64,000 nt of DNA, taken from Methylibium sp965279545 (GTDB lineage Bacteria; Pseudomonadota; Gammaproteobacteria; Burkholderiales; Burkholderiaceae_C). Shown here in pieces: positions 26,723-35,861 of this stretch. Under the pieces are notes generated by a model. The model was given only the letters and a program-made list of their open reading frames with translations, did not search any database and was not told the origin of the DNA. The position numbers and the translations under genes were made by a program. Where the stretch lies: the NCBI RefSeq assembly GCF_965279545.1, contig NZ_OZ257250.1, forward strand, positions 1,798,001-1,862,000. Direction: 5' to 3'. Numbering within the stretch: the first letter of the stretch is position 1; every line of letters starts with the position of its first letter.

Positions 26723-28582
26723 TCACGCCAGTGCATCGGCGGGGGCATCGTCCTCGGCCTCCTCGCCCAGAAAGCCGCCACTTTGGTGCGCCCACAGTCG
26801 CGCGTACAGCCCGCCTCGCGCGAGCAGGCTGCGGTGGTCACCTTCTTCGACGATGCGCCCCTTGTCGAGGACGACCAGCCGGTCCATCGCCGCGATCGTG
26901 CTCAGGCGGTGCGCGATGGCCACCACCGTCTTGCCTTCCATCAGGCGGTAGAGGCTGGCCTGGATCGCGGCCTCGACTTCCGAGTCGAGCGCGCTGGTCG
27001 CCTCGTCGAGCAGCAGGATCGGCGCGTCCTTCAGCATCACCCGGGCGATCGCGATGCGCTGGCGCTGCCCGCCCGAGAGCTTCACCCCGCGTTCGCCGAC
27101 ATGGGCGTCGTAGCCGGCGCGGCCCGTCGGGTCGCTCAGCCCCTGGATGAACTCGTGTGCCTCGGCTCGCCGGGCCGCGAGCACCATGTCGGCGTCCGTC
27201 GCATCGGGCCGCCCATAGAGGATGTTGTCGCGCACCGAGCGGTGCAGCAGCGAGGTGTCCTGCGTGACCATGCCGACCTGTGCCCGCAGGCTGTTCTGGG
27301 TCACGCCCGCGATGTCCTGGCCGTCGATCAGCACCCGACCGCGCTCGACGTCGTAGAAGCGCAGCAGCAGGTTGACGATGGTCGACTTGCCGGCACCGGA
27401 GCGCCCCACGAGGCCGATCTTCTCGCCGGCGCGGATGTGCAGCGAGAAATTCTCGATCACCATCCGGTCGCCACCGTAGGCGAAGCTCACGTTCTCGAAC
27501 CGGACCTCGCCACGGCTCACCTGCAGCGGCCGCGCATCGGCCCGGTCGACCACCGCATGCGGCCTCGAGAGCGTGTTCATGCCGTCCTGCACCGTGCCGA
27601 TGTGCTCGAACAGAGCGGCCATTTCCCACATCACCCAGTGCGAGATGCCGTTCAGGCGCAACGCCATCGCGGTTGCCGCGGCCAGCGCCCCGACGCCGAC
27701 CCGGCCCTGCGTCCACAGCCACAGCGTGGCGCCCGCCGTGCCGAGGATCAGCGCCATGCTCAGCGCGTGGTTCACGATCTCGAAGCCGGTGACCAGCCGC
27801 ATCTGCGCCTGCACGGCGCGGAGGAACTCCTGCATCGCGCTGCGCGCGTAGCCGGCCTCGCGACCGGCATGAGAGAACAGCTTGACGGTCGCGATGTTGG
27901 TGTAGGCGTCGGTGATGCGCCCCGTCATCAGCGAGCGCGCGTCGGCCTGGGACTGCGCAACGCGCGCGAGCCGCGGCACGAAGTAGCGCAGCGCCGCGAC
28001 ATAGAGCGCCACCCAGCCGACGAAGGGCAACAGCAGCCAGGCATCGAAGCCGCCCAGCACCAGCAGCAGCGTGACGAAATAGATCACCACGAACACCAGC
28101 AGCTCGGCCAGGATCATCCAGGTGTCGCGCACCGCCAGCGCGGTCTGCATCACCTTGGTCGCCACGCGGCCGGCGAACTCGTCCTGGTAGAAGCCCATGC
28201 TCTGCCCGAGCATCAGGCGGTGGAAGTTCCAGCGCAGCAGCATCGGGAAGTTGCCCGCCAGCGCCTGCTGCTTGATCAGCGACTGCAGCGCGATCAGCAG
28301 CGTGCTGCCGATCAGTACCGCCGCCAGCAAGACCAGCGTACCGCCCTGCCCGGCCCACAGGCGCGACGGCTCCACCACGGCGAGCCAGTCGACGATGCGG
28401 CCGAGCATGCTGAACAGCAGCGCCTCGAAGGCACCGATGCCGGCCGTCAACAGCGTCATCGCCAGCAGCCAGAGCCGCAGGCCGCGGGTGCTGTGCCACA
28501 GGAAGGGCAGCAGGCCGTTCGGCGGCGGCTGCGGCGCCGCATCGGGATAGGGGTGAAGCAGTTTCTCGAACGCGCCGAACAC
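26723..28582 (-). CDS. MsbA/multidrug-type ABC exporter (fused membrane and ATPase domains)
   Basis: This 619-residue half-transporter has a six-helix ABC membrane domain at about residues 30-335 and a C-terminal ATPase at about 365-600. The ATPase motifs are complete: Walker A GRSGAGKST, signature LSGGQRQR, Walker B ILLLDEATSALDS, and the switch histidine in AIAHRLSTI. It would work as a homodimer or heterodimer exporting lipid or drug-like substrates; the substrate is not indicated. The start is GTG 28582, before FGAFEKLLHPYP, with ACGGAGA as ribosome-binding site; no ATG fits. An in-frame longer reading lacks protein character. Confidence 0.92.
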   Translation of the reverse strand: MFGAFEKLLHPYPDAAPQPPPNGLLPFLWHSTRGLRLWLLAMTLLTAGIGAFEALLFSMLGRIVDWLAVVEPSRLWAGQGGTLVLLAAVLIGSTLLIALQSLIKQQALAGNFPMLLRWNFHRLMLGQSMGFYQDEFAGRVATKVMQTALAVRDTWMILAELLVFVVIYFVTLLLVLGGFDAWLLLPFVGWVALYVAALRYFVPRLARVAQSQADARSLMTGRITDAYTNIATVKLFSHAGREAGYARSAMQEFLRAVQAQMRLVTGFEIVNHALSMALILGTAGATLWLWTQGRVGVGALAAATAMALRLNGISHWVMWEMAALFEHIGTVQDGMNTLSRPHAVVDRADARPLQVSRGEVRFENVSFAYGGDRMVIENFSLHIRAGEKIGLVGRSGAGKSTIVNLLLRFYDVERGRVLIDGQDIAGVTQNSLRAQVGMVTQDTSLLHRSVRDNILYGRPDATDADMVLAARRAEAHEFIQGLSDPTGRAGYDAHVGERGVKLSGGQRQRIAIARVMLKDAPILLLDEATSALDSEVEAAIQASLYRLMEGKTVVAIAHRLSTIAAMDRLVVLDKGRIVEEGDHRSLLARGGLYARLWAHQSGGFLGEEAEDDAPADALA

Positions 28583-28689
28583 GCAGGGTCTCCGTGAGGG
28601 GGGGGTGGCGGGCCGCCATGCGCAGTGGCAACGCGGCCTGACCAGGCCGGCGCCGCGGTGGCGGCGCGTGCAAGGGCCAGTCGGCAAGG

Positions 28690-28965
28690 TTAGCCGATGC
28701 CGGCGCGCCGGCCGACCGCAGGGACGTGTCCGCGAGCCCCTTGCGGGCTCAGCGGCTGCTGCACCAGTTCCAGCACCTCGACCTGCTTGCGCACGGTCTG
28801 GAACAGCCTGGCACGCAGGTTCTTCCATTCGGGCGACGAGTCCGTGTGAGCCACATGGGTCGGCAAGCCACCGGGCGCCGCGTGCGCGGGCAGCGCCGCG
28901 GCGAGCAGCACCGCGGCGAAAAACAGCCCCGCCAGCGTGCGGCTCCTGAGCAGGGTCTCGTGCAT
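28690..28965 (-). CDS. Small secreted protein paired with an MBL-fold protein
   Basis: This 91-residue protein starts MHETLLRSRTLAGLFFAAVL and has a clear Sec signal ending near LPAHA-APGG. The mature part is short and amphipathic (EWKNLRARLFQTVRKQVEVL), predicted helical. I do not recognise a family. It begins 20 bases after the stop of the metallo-beta-lactamase-fold gene on the same strand, so the two are probably co-expressed and both act outside the cytoplasm. Confidence 0.65.
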   Translation of the reverse strand: MHETLLRSRTLAGLFFAAVLLAAALPAHAAPGGLPTHVAHTDSSPEWKNLRARLFQTVRKQVEVLELVQQPLSPQGARGHVPAVGRRAGIG

Positions 28966-28985
28966 CGATACGCTCCTGGTGCCTG

Positions 28986-29960
28986 CTACTTCACCAACTG
29001 TTCGCGTTCCATGCGAACGAACAGGATCGACGCATTGCGACGGTGGACCGTCTGGTACTGATCCCAGTCCTTGAACTCGGGCAGCGCTGCGGCGTCGGGC
29101 ACCTCGCTCAGCGCGGCATCGGCCCCGGTCAACTCCAGCAACCGGGTTTCGAGCTGCGTCAGGTAGCGATCGACGCCGTCGATCAGCCCGGCCGGGCCCG
29201 CCGCGCCATGGCCGGGAACGATCTGGCGCAGCGGCAGGCCGCGCAGCGCCTGCAGGGCCTGCCGCCAGCCACCGAGCTCGCTGTCCTGCACATCGGGAAT
29301 GCGGTGCTGGTCGAGCAGGCCGCCGGCAAACAGCACGCCGGTGCGCACGTCGAGCACCGCGATGTCGCCCGGTCCACTCGAGTGGCCGTAGTACAGCACC
29401 CGCACCGGCCGGCCGGTCAGGTTCAGCTCGTGCGTCGTGTCGAACTCGACATCGGGCTTGAACATCGCCGTGCCGCGCATCGCCTCCTCGCCGAGCAGGC
29501 GGTTCAGCGTCTTCAGGCAGCCCTCGCAGCGTGCCGTCATCAAACGCGAAGCCTGGCGCTGCATGTGGATGGGGATGCCGCGCTCGCGAAACGCCAGGGC
29601 ACCGAACAGGAACTCCTGGCGCGCATGCGTCAGCAGCAGCAGGCGCACCGGCTTGTCGGTCACCCGCGCAATCTCCGCCAGCAGCGCCTGCCCGTGGCGA
29701 TAGGACGTTCCACTGTCGATGGCGATGACCCCGCCGTCGCCGACGATGAAGCCGGCGTTGCCCACCCGGCCCCGGTTGGCGGCATCGATCTCCCCCGACG
29801 CACCCCGCACCATGTACACGCCGGCCGCCACCTCGATGGCGCGCGGCGCGGCAGCGGGACCGTCTGCGCCGAGGACCGTACCCGCAGTGCCACAGGCACT
29901 CGCCAATGCCAGGGCCGCCACGCCAAGCAGCACGAGCAAGGTCCTGATGAACAACGCCAT
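28986..29960 (-). CDS. Metallo-beta-lactamase-fold exported protein with degenerate zinc motif
   Basis: The 324-residue protein starts MALFIRTLLVLLGVAALALA, a signal segment that may be a lipoprotein signal with Cys23. The MBL fold is recognisable from NAGFIVGDGGVIAIDSGTSY, LLLLTHARQEFLFGA, YYGHSSGPGDIAVLD and QIVPGHG. The first zinc motif HxHxDH is replaced: His112 is kept, but the second His is Arg114, the Asp is Glu116 and the last His is Phe117. Hydrolase activity of the usual kind is therefore doubtful. Overall form is like the PQQ-linked SoxH-type MBL proteins, but no quinoprotein genes are adjacent. It precedes a small secreted protein on the same strand. Confidence 0.8.
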   Translation of the reverse strand: MALFIRTLLVLLGVAALALASACGTAGTVLGADGPAAAPRAIEVAAGVYMVRGASGEIDAANRGRVGNAGFIVGDGGVIAIDSGTSYRHGQALLAEIARVTDKPVRLLLLTHARQEFLFGALAFRERGIPIHMQRQASRLMTARCEGCLKTLNRLLGEEAMRGTAMFKPDVEFDTTHELNLTGRPVRVLYYGHSSGPGDIAVLDVRTGVLFAGGLLDQHRIPDVQDSELGGWRQALQALRGLPLRQIVPGHGAAGPAGLIDGVDRYLTQLETRLLELTGADAALSEVPDAAALPEFKDWDQYQTVHRRNASILFVRMEREQLVK

Positions 29961-30105
29961 CGTCTGTTGGCCTGGGTGGCTGGCACGCCCCGGGCCCACG
30001 GCCCGGCATGCCCAGTTTGTCTCCTGTCACCACTGTAGCGGGAGCCGTCGCCAAGTGCCGCGTGAGGCGGCCGCCCGCCGCGACGATGCACTCGCCGTGC
30101 GCCCC

Positions 30106-30771
30106 TCAGGCGACGGGCCTCGCGCTGCGCAGATAGCTCAGCACCCGGCCCTTGTAGGCCGCGCCTTCGGGCAGCTGCGTGATCCTGCGTTCGCTGCGCT
30201 CGAAGCCCAGCTTTTGCATGTGCTGGTTGAACTGGCTGCGGTTGCCTCGGTCCGGGTCGACGATCATCACTTCGGCCACATCGCGCGAGTGGCGCTCGAT
30301 GAACTCCGACAGCAGTCGGGGCTGTCCACGCTCGTAGAGGATGTCGCTGCCGATGATCAGATCGAAGCGGCCGAGCGCCGGATTGACGGCCGACCAGTCG
30401 CCGCGCTCGTAGTGGAGCGCCGGCAATGCGTTCAGGCGCAGGTTCTCGAGCAGGAAGTCCTCGGCCAGCGGATGGTGGTCGCTGGCCGTCACCTGCCCCC
30501 GGCGGCGCTGCACCACCAGACTCGCCAGCGCGAGGCCGCAGCCCAGCTCCAGCACGCTGCGCGTGCCGAGCGGTATGTGCTCCATCTGCGCCGCCAGCAC
30601 GAGCGCCGAAGGCCAGACCATGCCGAACAGCGGCCAGGCGGCCGAGGAGATGCCGGCACGCTCCGCCTCGCCCTGGGGATCGAAGAACTGCCGGCGGTCC
30701 AGCAGCGAGCGGATCTTCATGCGGACGCCGCCGACGGCGAGGATCTGCGTCTGAGTCTGGTAACCGGGCAT
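30106..30771 (-). CDS. Class I SAM-dependent methyltransferase
   Basis: The 221-residue protein has the Rossmann methyltransferase fold. The SAM-binding motif I is VLELGCGLALASLV, followed by the acidic motif II region VTASDHHPLAED and FDLIIGSDILYE. The family is the lysine-methyltransferase-like (PF10294, Methyltransf_16) group, whose substrates are often proteins, but I cannot name the target. The start ATG 30771 (MPGYQTQTQILAVGG) has GAGGGG upstream; an internal ATG at MKIRSLLD is a second option. It is divergent from the luciferase-like monooxygenase across 265 bases. Confidence 0.82.
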   Translation of the reverse strand: MPGYQTQTQILAVGGVRMKIRSLLDRRQFFDPQGEAERAGISSAAWPLFGMVWPSALVLAAQMEHIPLGTRSVLELGCGLALASLVVQRRRGQVTASDHHPLAEDFLLENLRLNALPALHYERGDWSAVNPALGRFDLIIGSDILYERGQPRLLSEFIERHSRDVAEVMIVDPDRGNRSQFNQHMQKLGFERSERRITQLPEGAAYKGRVLSYLRSARPVA

Positions 30772-31036
30772 CGGAGCCCCTCGTGACGCGAGCGAGCGCG
30801 CTGTGCTGTCGTTCGGATCGAACGCGCACGGGCCGCGGGCGACACGGTCGATGCAGGGACGACAAAGCCCGCACCGAAACGCAAGTCGGGCAGGTGGACC
30901 GAGGCTAGCACGCGGGCGGGCCCGCGGCGTCCGACCCCGCGAACGACAGTGTCGAGGCAAGGCGCGGCAGCCAGGAACCGCCGCAATCCTGACAATCGGC
31001 TCCGTCCGCCACGTTCTCAAGCAGCGCCCCGTCGTC

Positions 31037-32077
31037 ATGAAGCTCTCGGTTCTCGACCAATCCATTGCGCTGGCCGGCGCCGGCGAGGATGCCGCCCTGC
31101 GCGACACGCTCGATCTCGCGCCGCACTGCGAAGCCCTCGGCTACCACCGCTTCTGGCTCAGCGAACACCACAGCCTGCCCACCATCGTCGGCACCGCGCC
31201 CGAGGTGCTGATGGCCGCCGTGGCGGCGCGCACCCGGCACATCCGCATCGGCAGTGCCGGCGTGATGCTGCCGCACTACGCGGCCTTGAAGGTGGCCGAG
31301 CAGTTCCGCGTGCTCGACGCGCTGGCGCCGGGTCGCATCGACCTCGGCGTGGGCCGTGCGCCCGGCGGCGACATGCGCACCGCGCTCGCCCTGAACCCCA
31401 ATGCCCAGGGCGCCGCCGATCGGTTCCCGGAGCAGGTCCGCGATCTGCAGGCCTGGACCGCGGGGCGCCAGCACCGCGGCATCGTCGCGCACCCGCGCGC
31501 TCCGGCGGCGAGCGGCTTCGAGCGCGTGCCCGAGCTCTGGATCCTCGGCAGCTCCGACTACGGCGCCCGGCTGGCCGCGCATTTCGGGCTGCCTTATGCC
31601 TTCGCATATTTCTTCATGGACGGCCAGGGCGTGGAGCAGGCGCTCGAGCTCTACCGCACGCTCTACCAGCCCAGCGAGCGGCACCCGACACCGCAGGCCA
31701 CGATCTGCGTGTGGGCGCTGGCCGCCGACAGCGAGGCCGAGGCACGCCACCACGCGCTGAGCCGGGACCGCTGGCGTGCCGACCGCGCACGCGGTCGTCT
31801 CGGCCCGCTGCTGCCACCCGACGAGGTGGCCGCGCGCGGCTTCAGCGCCGACGAAGCTCCGGGCGTCGAAGCCGGCCAGCGCAAGGCCTTCGTCGGCAGC
31901 GCGTCCCGGGTCGCCGCCCAGCTGCGCGACCTCGCCGCCGCGCTGGAACTCGACGAACTCGTCATCAACACCTGGGCCCACGATCCGGCGGTGCGGCGTC
32001 GTTCGTATGCGCTGCTCGCGCGCGAATTCGGCCTGGCACCGCGCGCCGCGAACGCTGCCACGGATGCGACGGCATGA
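31037..32077 (+). CDS. Luciferase-like (LLM class) flavin-dependent monooxygenase
   Basis: The 346-residue protein is a single TIM barrel of the bacterial luciferase-like family, group with N-terminus LSVLDQSIA. Typical segments are YHRFWLSEHHSLPTIVGTAP, RIGSAGVMLPHYAALKVAEQ, LDALAPGRIDLGVGRAPGGD and PELWILGSSDYGARLAA. These enzymes use reduced FMN from a separate reductase; the substrate is unknown. Its stop overlaps the start of the phosphatase-like gene as ATGA, so the pair is probably translated together. Confidence 0.88.
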   Translation: MKLSVLDQSIALAGAGEDAALRDTLDLAPHCEALGYHRFWLSEHHSLPTIVGTAPEVLMAAVAARTRHIRIGSAGVMLPHYAALKVAEQFRVLDALAPGRIDLGVGRAPGGDMRTALALNPNAQGAADRFPEQVRDLQAWTAGRQHRGIVAHPRAPAASGFERVPELWILGSSDYGARLAAHFGLPYAFAYFFMDGQGVEQALELYRTLYQPSERHPTPQATICVWALAADSEAEARHHALSRDRWRADRARGRLGPLLPPDEVAARGFSADEAPGVEAGQRKAFVGSASRVAAQLRDLAAALELDELVINTWAHDPAVRRRSYALLAREFGLAPRAANAATDATA

Positions 32078-32550
32078 GCTTTCGCGCACTGCCTTTGCCG
32101 CCGGGCGTCGCCGGTCGCCTGTGGCTGGCGCCGATGCCGGGGCGGTTGGCGCCGTGGCCGGAGTTCGTTGCCGAAGCACGCGCTGCCGGGCTCACCCGCA
32201 TCGTCTGCCTGACCCCGCGCGACGAGATCGCCGAGCTGTCGCCGCACTACCTCGCTGCCATCGAAGCGCACACCCTGCCTTGCGGCTGGCAGGCGATCCC
32301 GATGCGCAACTTCGGCGTCGCCCGCGAGCTGCAGACGTTCAAGGACGGCATCGAGGCCCTGGCCACCGCACTGGGCGCCGGCGAAGTGCTGCTGCTGCAC
32401 TGCGCAGCCGGCATCGGCCGCACCGGCACCGCCGGCGCCTGCCTGCTCAAGCGGCTCGGTCTGTCGGCGGACGAAGCGCTGCAGCGCGTGCAGGCCGCCG
32501 GATCGAACCCCGAGTCGGCACGCCAATCGGGCTGGATCGAAGCGTTCTGA
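32074..32550 (+). CDS. Dual-specificity/tyrosine phosphatase-like protein
   Basis: The 158-residue protein has the cysteine-phosphatase signature HCAAGIGRTGTAG, with Cys110 as nucleophile and Arg116 in the P-loop. The upstream segment RIVCLTPRDEIAELSPHY fits the general-acid loop region of the family. It is small, soluble, and has the minimal domain only. The ATG overlaps the stop of the luciferase-like gene by four bases. Substrate could be a phosphoprotein, an inositol phosphate or another phosphomonoester; sequence does not decide. Confidence 0.85.
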   Translation: MSFRALPLPPGVAGRLWLAPMPGRLAPWPEFVAEARAAGLTRIVCLTPRDEIAELSPHYLAAIEAHTLPCGWQAIPMRNFGVARELQTFKDGIEALATALGAGEVLLLHCAAGIGRTGTAGACLLKRLGLSADEALQRVQAAGSNPESARQSGWIEAF

Positions 32551-32663
32551 GCAGGGCTTCGAAGTTCCAGGCAAGCGGGAACTCCGCCGTCAGCCCTGCG
32601 TCATACTGCGGCGCGGTTGCCGATCGGCGATCGGCCCGCAGGCAGTACCCGAAGGGAAAAGAC

Positions 32664-33575
32664 ATGAAGCGTTGGTGGATCGGAGCGGTGGTAGCTCTGT
32701 CGATGGCGGCGACATTGGCACCGTCGATCGCACAGGCCAAGCGCCTGGGCGGCGGTGGTTCGGCCGGGATGCAGCGCAACCTGCCGCAACGCACCGCGCC
32801 CGACGCACTGCCGGCCAAGCCCGCCGTCGCGCCCAACCAGGCCGCGCCGTCCCCGGCCGTACCGGCAGCGGCCGGCGCTGCCGCGGCGCCCAAGCGCTCG
32901 TGGATGGGGCCGCTCGCCGGTCTGGCGGCCGGCCTGGGCATCGCGGCCTTGATGAGCCATCTGGGCATGGGCGAAGCCTTCGGCAATTTCCTGATGCTGG
33001 CGCTGCTCGCCGTCGCCGGGGCGGTCGCGATCCGGTTTCTGCTGCGCCGCTTTGCCGGCGGTTCCATGCCGCAGCCTGCCTATGCGGGTGCAAGCGCTGG
33101 CAGGTCGCAGGTGGCATGGCCCGCGCCTGCTGCAGCGGCGCCGCTGCAGCGCAATGCCGATCCAGGCCTGTCGGCCGCGGTGCCGGCCGGCGTTGGCGCC
33201 CTGCCGGCCGACTTCGACGCGGCCGGCTTCGAGCGCCTTGCCAAGATGATCTTCATCCGCCTGCAGGCAGCCAACGACACGGCAGACCTGGCCGATCTGC
33301 GCCATTTCACGACGCCCGAGCTGTTCGCGACGATCCGGCTCGAGCTGCAGGAGCGCGGTGACCTGGGGCAGCAAACCGACGTGGTGCAGGTCGATGCGCA
33401 AGTTCTCGACGTGGCAAAGGAAGACGGCCGCCAGATCGTCAGCGTGCGCTTCCACGGACTGATCCGTGAACTGCGCGAGGCGGCGGCGAGCGACTTCGAC
33501 GAGGTCTGGCATCTCGTGAAGCCTGACGATGACAGCCGCCCGTGGGCCATCGCAGGCATCCAGCAGCGGCACTGA
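32664..33575 (+). CDS. Tim44-like domain membrane protein
   Basis: The 303-residue protein starts with a signal-like segment (MKRWWIGAVVALSMAATLAP) and has an Ala/Pro-rich linker. One or two hydrophobic helices follow at about residues 74-115 (MGPLAGLAAGLGIAALMS, FGNFLMLALLAVAGAVAIRF). The C-terminal Tim44-like domain spans about 185-300 (FERLAKMIFIRLQAAND, FTTPELFATIRLELQER, VRFHGLIRELREA, DEVWHLVKP). In bacteria such proteins are membrane-associated and of unclear function. GAAGGGA precedes the ATG. A palindromic terminator follows the stop. Confidence 0.85.
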   Translation: MKRWWIGAVVALSMAATLAPSIAQAKRLGGGGSAGMQRNLPQRTAPDALPAKPAVAPNQAAPSPAVPAAAGAAAAPKRSWMGPLAGLAAGLGIAALMSHLGMGEAFGNFLMLALLAVAGAVAIRFLLRRFAGGSMPQPAYAGASAGRSQVAWPAPAAAAPLQRNADPGLSAAVPAGVGALPADFDAAGFERLAKMIFIRLQAANDTADLADLRHFTTPELFATIRLELQERGDLGQQTDVVQVDAQVLDVAKEDGRQIVSVRFHGLIRELREAAASDFDEVWHLVKPDDDSRPWAIAGIQQRH

Positions 33576-33603
33576 GCCGCAGCGTCGTTTCGTTCGTCGA
33601 TCG

Positions 33604-33628
33604 ACAAGGGGCCGCGGCCCCTTGTTTC
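33604..33628 (+). terminator. Intrinsic terminator after the Tim44-like gene
   Basis: A perfect 22-base palindrome (ACAAGGGGCCG with its complement) can fold into a hairpin of about nine base pairs and is followed by TTTCTC. It lies 28 bases after the stop and just upstream of the S9 peptidase ribosome-binding site. Confidence 0.6.
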
Positions 33629-33649
33629 TCGTGAGGAGTCCACCCGTTC

Positions 33650-35653
33650 ATGCCCCGCGCACTTGCCCTCGCCGCATCGCTGGCCACCGCCGTCCTGCTG
33701 CTGGCCTGCAGCACGCCGCCGTCCCGCTCGCCGGCAGCCGGTTCGCTGCTGCCGAACGAGAACCTCGTGGTGCAAGGCATCCCGCCGATCCCGATGCCGC
33801 TCGTGCAGCAGGTCGAGAAGTACACCGACTTCCGCGGCCACGGCTTCGTCGACTGGCATCCGCTGCGCGACGAGATGCTGGTTTCCCACCGCAAGGCCGG
33901 CGCGAACACCGCGCAGCTGTTCCGCGTGGCCTCGCCGCTGGCCAGCCCCGAGCAGCTGACCGACTTCGCCGACCCGGTGACCGAGGCCAGCTATGAGCCA
34001 CGCCAGGGGCGCTATCTCGTGTTCTCGCGCAGCGCCGGCGGCAACGAGGCCGAGCAGCTCTACCGCCTGGACCTGGACACCCGCACGGTCACGCTGCTGA
34101 CCGACCCCGACCAGCGCCACGACACCGTCGCCTGGTTGCACCAGGGGTCGCAGTTGCTCTACACCTCGGTGCCGCTGGACCGCACCGCCGAAGGTGGCAC
34201 GCGCGCCAACCCGGGCACGACGCTGTGGCTGGTCGACCCGCTGCAACCCGAGGGCCGGCGCAAGCTGGCCGAGCTGCCGGGCACCGGCTGGTTCGGCGGC
34301 GAGGTTTCGCACGACGACCGGCGTCTGGCGATCACCAACTACCGCTCCGCCAACGAATCGCAGATCTGGCTAATCGATCTGGCCAGCGGTGCACCGACCC
34401 GGCTGCTGCCGGATGCCGGCGATGCGCTGAAGGCCACGCACTTGCCCGTGGGCTTCACGCCCGACGACGCGGCGCTCTACGTGCTGAGCGACCGGGCCGG
34501 CGAGTTCCGCGAGCTGATGCGCTACGACTTCGCGAGCCGCGAACTCCAGCGCATCACCGCCGGCATTCCGTGGGACGTGAGCGGCGCCAGCCTCAGCGAC
34601 GACGGTGCGCTGATCGCCTTGAAGATGAACGTCGACGGTCGCGAGGAGTTGCGCCTGTTCGACGGCCGGACGCTGCGCGAACGCGGCAGCACCGCCCTCC
34701 CGGCCGGCAGCGTGAACGCTCTGCGCTTCAAGCCGAAGACGCAGCGGCTGGCGCTCGCGGTCGACAGCGCCCAGGGACCGGGCCAGCTCCATGTGCTCGA
34801 TGTGGCGAGCGGCGGCGTGCAGTCGTGGACCCGCGCGCACGTGCCGCCGGGTCTGGATACCGCCGCCTTTCCCGACCAACGCATCGTCCGATGGACGAGC
34901 TTCGACGGGCTGCCGATGTCGGCCGTGCTCAGTCCGCCACCGACACGCTTTGCCGGCAAGCGGCCCGTGGTGGTGCTGGTGCATGGCGGCCCCGAGGCCC
35001 AGGCGACGATGGGCTTCCTGGGTCGCTGGAATTACCTCATCAACGAGCTGGGCGTGGCCATCGTCGAGCCCAACGTGCGTGGCTCCTCCGGCTACGGCAA
35101 GACCTTCCTGAGCCTGGACAACGGCATGCAGCGCGAGGACTCGGTCAAGGACCTCGGCACGCTGCTCGACTGGATCGCCACGCAGCCCGATCTCGACGCC
35201 TCACGGGTGCTGGTCGTGGGCGGCAGCTACGGCGGCTACATGAGCCTGGCCGCGAGCGTGCATTTCGCGGACCGCATCAAAGGAGCGATCGACATCGTCG
35301 GCATCTCCAGCTTCGTGAGCTTCCTGAACAACACCGAGAGCTACCGGCGCGAGTTGCGGCGCGTCGAGTATGGCGACGAGCGCGATCCGGCCATGCGCGA
35401 ATTCCTCGAGCGCATCTCGCCGCTGAACAACGCCCGGATGATCAGGAAGCCGCTGTTCGTGATCCAGGGCAAGAACGACCCGCGCGTGCCCTGGACCGAG
35501 GCCGAGCAGATCGTCGAGCGCGTGCGCAGCGTCGGCACCCCGGTGTGGTACCTGCGCGCCGAGAACGAAGGCCATGGTTTCCGGCGCAAGGAGAACGCGG
35601 ACTACCAGTTCTACGCGATGCTGCGCTTCATACAGGAGACGCTGCTGAAGTAA
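33650..35653 (+). CDS. S9 family prolyl oligopeptidase-type serine peptidase, lipoprotein
   Basis: The 667-residue protein has an N-terminal lipoprotein signal (ATAVLLLACSTPP), a beta-propeller of about residues 50-390 and a C-terminal alpha/beta-hydrolase domain. The catalytic triad is readable: Ser526 in GGSYGGY, Asp610 in QGKNDPRVP and His642 in NEGHGF. It would cleave peptides in the periplasm or at the outer membrane. Ribosome-binding sequence GAGGAG precedes ATG 33650. It stands alone between two independent genes. Confidence 0.93.
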   Translation: MPRALALAASLATAVLLLACSTPPSRSPAAGSLLPNENLVVQGIPPIPMPLVQQVEKYTDFRGHGFVDWHPLRDEMLVSHRKAGANTAQLFRVASPLASPEQLTDFADPVTEASYEPRQGRYLVFSRSAGGNEAEQLYRLDLDTRTVTLLTDPDQRHDTVAWLHQGSQLLYTSVPLDRTAEGGTRANPGTTLWLVDPLQPEGRRKLAELPGTGWFGGEVSHDDRRLAITNYRSANESQIWLIDLASGAPTRLLPDAGDALKATHLPVGFTPDDAALYVLSDRAGEFRELMRYDFASRELQRITAGIPWDVSGASLSDDGALIALKMNVDGREELRLFDGRTLRERGSTALPAGSVNALRFKPKTQRLALAVDSAQGPGQLHVLDVASGGVQSWTRAHVPPGLDTAAFPDQRIVRWTSFDGLPMSAVLSPPPTRFAGKRPVVVLVHGGPEAQATMGFLGRWNYLINELGVAIVEPNVRGSSGYGKTFLSLDNGMQREDSVKDLGTLLDWIATQPDLDASRVLVVGGSYGGYMSLAASVHFADRIKGAIDIVGISSFVSFLNNTESYRRELRRVEYGDERDPAMREFLERISPLNNARMIRKPLFVIQGKNDPRVPWTEAEQIVERVRSVGTPVWYLRAENEGHGFRRKENADYQFYAMLRFIQETLLK

Positions 35654-35861
35654 GCAGACGTGACCGCGAGGCCGGCTCTGACGCCGCGCGGCCTCACGCG
35701 GGCGCCAAGAGTGACACGACTTCGAGAATTTGAGGGCCTGCCCGCATTCATCGGCGCCTCAATACGGTCCCCCTGCGCTCTAATGCCCGCTTGGGTGGCC
35801 CGGGTCCGCAACCACCCGGCACCACGCGGCCCGCCGCCGACACACCGGAGGAGAACAAAGA

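Noticed and set aside
26591..28597. Plus-strand open frame of 668 codons
   Set aside because: It is antisense to the ABC exporter with complete ATPase motifs; the translated product is His/Gln/Arg-rich and featureless.
30810..30824. CGTTCG-GAT-CGAACG inverted repeat as an operator
   Set aside because: The stem is six bases of GC-rich sequence in the leader of the methyltransferase gene, and there is no regulator nearby; too weak to call.
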